Source: Plazaster borealis
Lineage: Eukaryota; Echinodermata; Asteroidea; Forcipulatida; Labidiasteridae
Reading direction: 5' to 3'
Assembly (NCBI GenBank): GCA_021014325.1
Contig: CM037462.1
Span: 12,506,501 to 12,570,500 of the forward strand
DNA length: 64,000 bases
Part shown: piece after piece, positions 1 through 10,600 of the stretch
Layout of the letters: the number at the start of each line of letters is the position of its first letter
Position numbering within the stretch: the first letter of the stretch is position 1
Notes under the pieces: model-generated
Told to the model about the DNA's origin: nothing
Database searches by the model: none
Seen by the model: only the letters and a program-made list of their open reading frames with translations
Made by a program: the position numbers and the translations under genes

Positions 1-150
1 TTAGGGCTAGATAGCTTAGTTGGTAGAGCGCCGGCAAGTTATTCCGGAGGTGGCAGGTTCAAATCCCATTCCAGTCAATTTTCAAGCAATAATGACTCAA
101 ATAGTTCAAATCCCTCTCTAGTAAATTTGTCTTTGTTCAACTCAAAATTA
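1..150 (+). mobile_element. tRNA-derived SINE
   Basis: A-box-like TAGCTTAGTTGG and B-box GGTTCAAATCC are spaced as in a tRNA, but the acceptor stem is imperfect. A tail containing GTAAATTTGTCTTTG is shared with the copy at 4075-4190, marking a SINE rather than a functional tRNA. Confidence 0.6.
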
Positions 151-683
151 ATTATTCAAAATGTAAGTATCACAGCCCAAAAAGATGGCCGTTTTACACT
201 CTGTGACATCAAGTGGGAGCTATCGATACTACACTGGGCTCTTACCAAGGATTCCCTGGTTGACGAAATGAACCAGACTGAAGTATTCAAGCAGATCATT
301 CTGAATGGGCGTACCAGACAGCAATACACGTCTCTTGGCATTCATTCCATTCAGCGCTTGGTATGTCTGGTTCTCTGAGTTCTTTAAACGATGGCCCTTC
401 ACAGATTAAACAATAAAGGCAAAAAGTGATAAATATCTGCATTTACTGTTACTTTATTGGTATTTGGGATGGAGGAATAAAAAAAAATTGCTCAAAAGAG
501 TCTTCTCCAACAGCATTTCACACTAATAGCGCCACTTTTGATAAAAATACCCAGCTGTCAGACAAACTTTCCATTACTTACAGAATCACTGTATCGTTGA
601 TGCGCAAAACTGCACTAGTCAGGCAAGTAAATATACAAATTGGACATGTACGCACACGAATATTAGTGAAACTGCAGTGTCCA

Positions 684-869
684 GGGCCCAATTTCATAGA
701 GCTGCTTAAGCAGACAATATTTGCTGACAAATTTTGTGCTTAGCAAAAATCAGCAGGATACCAGTCAGAAATGGTGCAAGTGACACGGTATTTCGGCTGG
801 TAACCTTATTCTGGTAAGCATAATTTCGTTGTGCTTAGCTACTTTTTAGTGCTTAAGCAGTTCTATGAA
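684..869. mobile_element. GGGCCCAATTTCATAGAG foldback element
   Basis: Nearly self-complementary element: the left end GGGCCCAATTTCATAGAG mirrors a degraded right end (CTATGAAAT), with GACACGGTATTTCGGCTGG inside. It is followed directly by the 870-1577 element. Confidence 0.75.
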
Positions 870-1577
870 ATAGACTGTGCAAGTCTCGCGCATATTTGAA
901 CTTCCGGGACCATTGTGGTCCCAACCATATGGAGATTTACGTGGGCACGATTTTGTTTTGTCAATTATTTTAGTTTAACGTGGTATATGCCCGTGAAAAA
1001 TACATATGTTGTTGGGAATGTAAAACTTGGTTATAAAAAAATATGAAAGTAAAATCATTTCAACAATATAACAAAGAAAACCCGATAATTAAACTTGACC
1101 TCAACTTCCGGTTGCTGCAAAAAATGAAGAATTTTGTGCTCACCTCCGATCACAAAACCTATGTAAACGCTTGTTTTAGATGAGCGATGTTAATCGCCAG
1201 ATACTGTAATCGCAACGCGAAGCCTTTTCATTGCAGTCTATGGTTGTTGAGGCGTCAGCGTCCTCTATAAACTGTGTCAAACGTTAATTTTACGCCCGTG
1301 TGACCTTCGCGAATCCACAAGAGTGGTTTCTGAAAAGTTAAGATCGAATAAGCATCCTTGTCCCAGAGTTTTAATTTTGCTTCACTAATAATTAACACAT
1401 TATTTGTGTATTTATTATAAAAACTAAAAGTGATTTTATTAACATGTAATGGGTATTTTTGTTTTTCAGATTTCGTCATTAGATATAATTTAAAACAAAG
1501 ATTTGATTTCAGAGAAAAAAATGTTCTTCTATTGACGTGTTTCTCGTTCCGATACGCGCGAGACTTGCACAGTCTAT
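870..1577 (+). mobile_element. TIR element, ATAGACTGTGCAAGTC family
   Basis: Ends ATAGACTGTGCAAGTCTCGC and GCGAGACTTGCACAGTCTAT are perfect 20-bp inverted repeats. The 708-bp interior has no intact ORF and occurs again, diverged, at 15020-15506. It ends 25 bp from the RAD54L exon 1603-1727. Confidence 0.85.
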
Positions 1578-1602
1578 TGGGCCCAAGTGGACTGTTCTTT
1601 AC

Positions 1603-4600
1603 CTCATCACATATGACCAGACCCACCGATCCTTTATGCAGAGTTGCAGCATGCAGACGAAATGTCTCATAGGAGATGATGAGAATGGGATGAGATGTAC
1701 GTCTGCCATGTTGAGCCAGGAATGAAGCTGACAAGAGAAAGAAATCATTGACAACAATTGTTCAAAAGGAAGTACATCATTCCTTTTTAGGAAGAGTAAA
1801 TTAATTTATATACAAATAATGAATGCTTGTGAGTCAAATGGTGAGAATATAGCGAGTTAAAAGATGGAATGTTCCATTCAACGAGGCGAAGCAAAGTTTA
1901 ATGGGAAATTCCCATAACAGTGTGCTCTAATCGTCTTCAGGACATGCGGGAGAACCACAACACAAAAGAGAGATTTTGAAAATACATGGTGTTACTGCAA
2001 ACCTTACTAGATTGTATTGCCACCGTGCAAAGTTTCAAATCCTACTCACGTACATGGTGTTATCGCAAACCTTACTAGATTGTATTGCCACCATGCAAAG
2101 TTTCAAATCCTACTCATGTAATTGGTGTTATCGCAAACCTTACTAGATTGTATCTCCATCATGCAAAATTTCAAATCCTACTCACGTACATGGTGTTACC
2201 GCAAACCTTACTAGATTGTATTGCCACCATGCAAAGTTTCAAATCCTACTCATGTACATGGTGTTACCTCAAACCTTACTAGATTGTATTGCCACCATGC
2301 AAAGTTTCAAATCCTACTCATGTACATGGTGTTACCTCAAACCTTACTAGATTGTATTGCCACCATGCACCCGTGCTTAGTTTCAATTGTTGCACACTAA
2401 CATGGTATTAAATGATAAGATAAAGTGTTTCAGTATCGGAATGAAGGAATTTCCATCGGAGACAAAGGTCTCTAAACTCACCAAGGTTAGTGTCTATTTC
2501 CTTTTTGGTTCCTGAATCAATGGCCATGGCGTTCAGCTTACTGCCTAGCCATTTGCTGATCTCATTGTGCCAATTCTAAGGATAGAAAAATTAAAAAAGT
2601 ATTTTAACTGGACATAATGGCCACCTTAGTTAAAAACAAAAATACTTATAATTTCATAGTCAGTTCTTATATAATAATAATAATAATAATGCAGTTCTTA
2701 TATAGCGCTTTATACTCCCGATGGGTGTCTCAAAGCGCTCAGTATTATTCCTACAAGGTAAGTGGAGTTACGTGTTGAAGTATGAGACCTATTCCTTTGC
2801 ATAGCACCATGTAATGGTTTACAAGGTGCTTTGGCGCAATATGCAGCCAATCAAACCAGGAACACCGGGGCGAACCCCTTCTTTTTACGATAAGTGCACT
2901 GGGTTCTTTTACGTGCATTACACAACACACAGGACCTACGGCTTAACGTCACATCCGAAGGACGAAGCATGTGGTTAAGTGCCTTGCTTAAGGACACAAG
3001 TGTCACGACTGGGATTCGAACCCACACTCTGCTGATCAGAAACACCAGAGCTTGAGTTCGGTGGTCTTATCCGCTCGTCCACGACACGCCGCACTTTATA
3101 TGTACGGGTGTCTCAAACTTTTTGAATTAAAAGACCCATTTATACGCAATCTGCTGCCAACTAATTAAGCCAGAAACACCGCAGCAAACCCCTTCTCTTA
3201 GCGATAAGTGTAACTAGGTTCTTTTACCTGCATTACACAACACACAGAACCTACAGCCCTACATCCCATCTGAAGACAAAGCAATTATGGTTAAGTGCCT
3301 TGCTCAAGGACACAAGTGTCAAGACCAGGACCCAAACCTACACTCTGCTGATCAGAACATCAAAACTCAAGTTTGGTGCACTACACTTTTTGTTATATAT
3401 TTTTTTATGAGAGATCGCCTAACATCACAAGCCCGGACGGCCACTTCAAGGCGAGGGTTACACTTAACCGATTTGGGCTATCGACTCGAATCAACTACCA
3501 CCAGGGGCATGTTGCCAACTACCTGGGGCTGAAACAGGGTTACCCCCTTCACAGTCCGTAAGGATTCAGGCATGGGTATCATCCACTAGGAACCTGGCTG
3601 GTAGAGCAGAATGCACTACCTTCCCACCTTTGTATGAAGCAATTATTGTTCAAGGGCACAAGCATCATGACCAGGATTCGAACCCACACTCTGCTGCTGA
3701 CAACACCAGAGCTTGGTTCCGGTGAACTAGACCGCTCGGCCACGAAACACCACACTACTCGGCCATGACTCGCTAACCCAAAACTTGGGGAAAATATTGT
3801 CACGATAACATGATATTAACATTAGACTGGTATACATGTGGTAGCAGTAACAACAATTAAATATCGTTCTGTCTTTCATTTGTATTTTGATGAAAAGCAA
3901 CATGCTTTTGAACATAACATTAAACTGTCATCTCTCAATTTTTCTTGTCATGAAAACAATAACTGCATTTTTACTGCATCAAGGAAGAAACATAAGCTAT
4001 ACGAATATCGGATGAAGGATTGGAAAGAAAGCCCCTTCACAATGACACAAAGGACACAACTTGAGTCCATTCTAAATTTTACTTAATTATTTTTCAAAGA
4101 CAAATTAACTACAGCGGGACTTGAACCTGCGAGCGCCGGATTAACCTGCCAGCACTCTACCAACTGAGCTATCTTACCCTAATGCTGGCGGTCTCCCTTT
4201 AGTGTTTTTTGTCCACAAATCTAAATTACAACGTTCAGGGTTGAGAGTCATTTCTGACAGGTCTGATTATAGGATCAAAATTTAGGAGTGAGGTAAAAAT
4301 GATGGTATGTCCAACTTTCTGTAACCCCTGGAGTTAGATTTCAAGGAGCTTCTGGGAACAGTATCCTCAGTACTAGAGTAGTAGATCAAATGGCAGGATT
4401 TCTTTATATCTGAAGAAAATAACAGCTACTTTTTCAGCAAAAGAAGTAAAAGAGTAAAGTCTGTCCGTAGTCAATATGGCTCATCAGGACGATGTTTGTA
4501 TCCGGTTTCATTGGCATTAACTCTTTCACACGCCAACCCGTCGCTAGCAACTGGTTAAAATCCCTTCAGAAAAACAGTTGTACAAAATAATAATAATAAT

Positions 4601-7600
4601 TGCACGGCTACAGTTTTCACAATAGGGTAGAGGACTCTTGAGGGTGCTATTGTGACCTGTTTTTTTTGGGGGGGTCGCCATTTGCAAAAAAACAAATAGA
4701 CAATTAATGTGTCCATATGATCAATTCATCATTAAAATAAATGGAGCATGAAAGGGTTAAGCGACTGAGTATTCCCCCTGGACAGGATGCCAGTCCATCG
4801 CACGTTACTTCCCAGCTCTCGCCGGTACCCATTTGTACTCCTGGGTGGAGAGAAGCAATTATGATAAAGTGCCTTGCTCAAGGACACAAGTGTTGCGACT
4901 GACAAGACCAGGATTCGAACCCACATTCTGTAAATTACAGAACTTGAGTCCACCGCCCTAGACCGCTTGCCCACGACATTTTTCAGCAAGCAGACATAAA
5001 AAGTCTGAATTCAGATAAAAGTCTGAAAATTCTCATCCCTTCATGTTTGAGAGCAAGTAGAGAAATGTGAACTATACCTTGACTAAACTTGAGGGGGCTA
5101 CAACGACAATCTTGTCCAGTTCTGGCTTTGCTGTAGAATAATCATAGATGTAGGATAGTTTAGAGTTAATTAACATTTCTAAGAGCCAAGCAGATATTGA
5201 TAATTAGGAAATTTGTCTGCTTGGCAAATATTAGCAGGGAACTAGTCACAAACAGTATACATTACATGGTATTTTCAGGGATGAGATTCGAGGAATTTAA
5301 AAATTCCTGAAAAGTAGCTTATGGACTTGGGTTCCCCCTTACTCTAGACCCAGAACCTCCCATATGTTTAAAATTCAGGTTTATAGACTCTTTGCATCAC
5401 TAGAAATATGAAACTACAGATTTGGACACAATGTGGACTTTTTCCCTTTGGTGACAGCTTTATTTATTTCAAGAAGGCTCAAGGTTTGAGAAAGAAAAAA
5501 AACCTCAAATCAGGTAAAATCCTGAGCAATCACATGCCTGTATTTTGGCTGGTAACCTTGTGCTTAAGAACTTTATGAAATTGGGACTAGGTAAACAAAT
5601 TTTGATAATGTATGGTAGATTTCATCTAGAGCAAAATTTTGTAACATTTTTACAAGGAAGCAAATCTTATTGTCCAGAAAAAGTGCGTAGGTGTATTTTA
5701 TAAACGACCAAGAATGTCTGACTGCAACATCTAAAACTTCAAGAAGTACCTGGACACGTACACAATCTCTCTTTTACCCTCACAAGCCCTTTTCACACTA
5801 CTCTTTGCCCCGGGGGCAACCCCGGCTAATAACGGCTGGCCCTTTCACACTTGGATCGCTTTACCCCTGATCTACCCCGGCAAATGGACATACCCCGGGG
5901 AATAGCCACCCCTGCTCTGGAGTAGAGGTAAGCGGTAAAACCCGCGGGTATTCTTGAAACGTGCAACCGGAACCCCGTAGAATAGGGACCTAGACGGGAA
6001 CAGTGTGAAGGTGCGCCAGGGTAACCGTGGGGTAAAAAAACTCCTGGGGCCTCCTCAGGGCTGTATTCCATGGGGGTAAGAGATACAGTGTGAAAAGGGC
6101 TATAGACTGTTGGAAGGATCAAGGGTTACGATTTATGGCAACTACTTACCATCAGGGCTTTGCCTGAGTAAGGTCCACATGAGAGCTATGCACTGAAGAG
6201 TCTTACCAAGTCCCTGCAGGCCAAAACAAATCAGGAATTACGTCATAATAAAGTATAATAATAATCGGTTTTTATATAGCACTTTACACACCCGAAGGGC
6301 GTCTCAAAGCGCTTCCAACATTATTACCCCCGGTCACTGGGCCATTTATTTCATTCCTCAAACCATCTCAGCTCCCTGGGGAGTATACAGCAACAAATAA
6401 TGTGCTACTAAGCTAAATCAATCACAAGAACCATCTCTGCCCTTACAGGTACCCATTTTACCCCTGGGTGGAGAGAAGCAATTATAGTTAAGTGTCTTGC
6501 TCAGGGACACAAGTGTCACGACCGGGACTCGAACCCACACTCTGCTGTACAAGAGTCTTGGACCAGGCTACACATGGTGCTGTTATTTTCCTAACGCTAG
6601 CCTTAAAGGCAAAGTTTACCTTTTGTTTTTGGAACCGTTCGGTTGTTTTAATCCTAGATAAATGTAGATATGTACAATAAAACTAACCTGTGAAAATTTC
6701 ATTTCATAAGGTGGTAGCGTTTTGAGATATTGCTGAAAATCTGGAGCTGTTACGTCCACACAGGAAGAATAATCCATAATTGGAATACACAATCTGAGAA
6801 ACGTTTCATCTCAGATTGAAGTGTTTTTGAATCCCTCTCTCTAAAACCACATTCCTTTGAAGGGAATTGTTTCTCAACATGTTATACATGATCAACAGCT
6901 GCAGTGCTTCTTAACAAGTAAGTATTTACAGTTACTAATTGTTGGTGTAATTACCAAAGGTATACCCTCCCTTTAATGCATCATGGGATGATGAATAATG
7001 TATACCTTTTCACTTAAATTGGAATATCTGTTCTTACCAAATCTTCTGAAATGAAAGGTTTAGTTTCTCACCATTTCATCTGCCATGATGCACCCATAGC
7101 TGTTGGCGATGCGTCTTCCTGTCACACAGTCCCACAGAAATTTGACTCCCTGAAAAGCAAACGTTTGTACACATTTAAATGGAAGGTATCTGTTTGGTAA
7201 TAACTCTTAAAATTAATGGCAATAAAAACCTACTTGGTTTGAAGTACAGCAGCTTTCGATAGTATAAAGCATTTTGAGAATCATTCCACTTATCATTTCA
7301 AGTAATGCGGTTATATCAGTTTTTATCCCCAAAAATTTGAATCCGAGAACTGTTACTGTCAGATACGTTTCTCAGATTGTGTATTCCAATTACGGATTAT
7401 TCTTCCTGCGTGGACATAACCGCTCCAGATTTTTCACGATCTCTCAAAAACACGACCACCTTTTTAAATGAAATTTTCACAGGTTGGTTTTTTTTGTATA
7501 TCTACATTTACATTATAGGAAATAAAACAATCGAACGGTTCCAAAAACCAAAGGTATACTTTCCCTTTATAACAACTGTATTCAAAATGAAAAAGATGCT

Positions 7601-10600
7601 GGGGTTGCACTTCAGGTTTTTTAAATCCTCATTCCTTAACTCCAAACTCCTTTGAGTTATTTACGAAGACACTTCCCCACTCTAACAAAACCAACACCAA
7701 ACTCAACACCCAAACTGTTGGACTGTGATTATGGGTGGTATGCCTGATTCAGTGTAAAGCATAATCAGTTCACTGAGTGCAGTACTCAGTCCAATAGAAT
7801 CAAATAAAACATGCAGCTGAAATTTGAAGGGTTGGCATTGGAAGGGTTAAGAGAGTGTAGCAGTCGTAAGCGGCTTGTATCAAACGTGTCAAAATGCCCA
7901 TAGTTGCTGCAGACCTGGGCCCAATTTCATAAAGCATGTAAGCATAAAAACTTGCCAAGCACAGAAATATATTGCTTAGCAGAAATAGGTTACCAGCCAA
8001 AATACCATACAGTTTATATTGATGTGACTGGTACCCCACTCAATTCTTGCTTAGCAAAGATATTTGCTTAACAGCTTTACGAAATTGGGCCCAGATTGAG
8101 TTGTAACTTTTAAACATAAGATCATAGTAAAGGACGATCATCTACCAAAATTCAGGCCTTGAATTTCATCTTTTTGAGAGGGCAAGGCCATTTTCGTTTT
8201 ACTGAGGGCACTTCCATTAGAAAAACTTCATTAGAAAAGCATCTATGGAAAACTTTGGAAGGGGCACCAAGGCCAAGAGGACAACAGAGGCCACGGCCTC
8301 TGTGTAATTACAAGACTGATATTTCTAATGTCATACTACCTCATCATTTCTTTCCTGATATTGGTAAATGGCATCTAACAAACTAGCAAAGTCTGCTATG
8401 TCTGGGCTTTGTAATGGTGATGAATACACAGAAACATACTCAGGGTTAAGCAAGTTGTAATAGACTGTGCAAGTCTTTTGCGTATTCGAACAACAGGACC
8501 TGACAAAGTGCATGAGTTTGTTTCCTTCACGCATTATTAAAGCAATGTACCTGGGACCAAAGTGGTTTTAAAAATGTTTGAATACGTGCGAGACTTGCAC
8601 GGTATATAAGCTAGACCCGATTTCATTGAGCTGCTTTAAGCAGAAAATAGTGTTTAACAATTTTCTGCTAAGCAAAAAAAAGCAGGATACCAGTTACAGA
8701 TAGATCATGTGACATGGTATTTTGGCTGGTATCCTTATTCTGGTAAGCAAGATTTTGTTGTGCTTACCTACTGTTTGTGCTTAAGCAGCTCTATGTAATT
8801 AGGCCCAGGGCCCAGTTTCATAGAGCTGCTTAAGCACAAAAGGTAGCTTAGCACAACAAAATTATGCTTACCATAATAAGGTCACCAGCCAAACTATCAT
8901 GTCACATGTACAATTTGTAACTGGTATCCTGCTCATTTCTGCTTAGCAGACAATTAATAAGCAATATTTTCCGCTTAAGCGACTCTATGTAATTGGGCCC
9001 AGGTTGACTGATGGTCTTACCTCCCTCTGATGTGGACGCAAAACCTTTGAAAGCAGGGGGTCAACGACCACTGGAAAAAAAAGACAAAGGCAAAATTTTG
9101 CCTATAAATCAGCATAATGTCGACGAAAACCAAACAATTACCCTACCTATAGCTCATTTAAAGTGCAATCCGCACTACAAAAACTATTCTACTGTCTCTC
9201 TTGTCAGAGTAAAAATGTTTCAAAATTAAGAAATCAAAAGTGTACGACTCACCGTGGACTTCCATTTTCTCTCTGCAATAAAATGGAAACAGTGTAAAAT
9301 TTATGAGCAATTAGATTGAATTGATGATAACTAGTGGGACTTGATTTTTAATGAGCAAAATGGGTTAAATTCCTTCTTTATAGGTTTGAATAGATCCAAC
9401 CAAGGGTAATAAAATAACTGTAAAACTGAAACTCTTTGCTCTTATCAACCTAACTTCTATCAAGATTTGTAATGAAGGAAATGGCAAACAACTTTTTGTC
9501 TTTGCCTTCGTCTTTTTTCAACAGATATCCCGTTTTTAGTCTGTCTCATTCACTAATTAAATATTTTTTCCCCTCTTCCCACCTTTGATTTTTGTCGCTC
9601 CTGTTTCCAACCTCTTGTGGTTAAACCAGCCCCTTCCCTCTAACCCCCTTTGTCTCCTTCTACATTGTTCATCCCTTGCTTTTTCTGTGTGCTTTCTGCC
9701 TCTCTCTCTCTCTTTTCTTTTCTTTCCACTGCTTCTGTTACACTAGTGTACCTGATTGTGTGTGTTGTGTTGTGTTGTTATTTAGCCTTCGAGAAAGACT
9801 CTGCTACTGTCGAAACGTCAGGGCCCAATTTCATAAAGCATGTAAGCACAAAAACTTGCGAAGCACAGAAAACTCTTGCTTAAGAAAAATAGATTACCAG
9901 CCAAAATGCCATAAAGTTATCATTACTGTGACTGGTACCCCACTGATTTCTTGCTTAACGAAGAAATTTGCTGAGCAGAATTTTCTGCTACACAGCTTTA
10001 TGAAATTGGGCCCTGACCATTAGCTATTTTTTGCAAGATTTGTAATGCCTGAAACCACAGATTGGTGTTTAATACCAACCTAACTAGATAAATTTACGAA
10101 GGCTTTCAAAATGCACTATTTTGATTAGCTGCAGCTCCAGGAGGACGCATTGTTACTTGTTGGTTGATTTCATTTTTGTTGTTGTTGTTGAACAGCAATC
10201 ATGGTAACACCAGCGCATTGTTTGCAGTTGGTTGTCTTGGTCGCATGCTTATTGGAACCTCGTCTGCCTTATTTTGTGTGCAATTTAACTAGACATTTTT
10301 GAAAACAGTGAAAACAAAAATCATTTTTCCCCCACTTTTTTCTCAAGCTTAAACTTTCACAGGTTTGTTATTTCATGTATATGCTGGGTCACATCAAGTG
10401 TGGATACTGGTCTTTGACAATTACCAATGTTACACGTGTGCTTTAAATTGCATCAACTTATGCTGGATGCACAGGTCCTTTGTTTTGTCCTTCTGTTGGA
10501 CACACACAAGTAGTTTGATTAATCTGAACAACTGGTTTGATCTACTGAGTTCAGCCCCCATCCCTTCCTTAAACATGTACCTGTCGACAGTAAGTTGCTC

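Noticed and set aside
1..75. Functional tRNA gene
   Set aside because: The boxes are present but the acceptor stem pairs poorly, and the 3' extension is shared with a second copy at 4075-4190, so it is a SINE.
2640..4000. CRISPR-like or regular repeat array
   Set aside because: The repeats are dispersed SINE copies in a eukaryotic genome, not evenly spaced spacers.
8331..8534. Minus-strand frame with [19 protein letters not shown] as an extra RAD54L exon
   Set aside because: It matches nothing in RAD54L, and the flanking exons 9021-9070 and 7072-7149 already join in frame without it.
9790..9822. Hammerhead ribozyme at GTCGAAACGTCA
   Set aside because: The GAAAC-GTC part is present but no CTGATGA core or stem II is visible, so a ribozyme cannot be supported.
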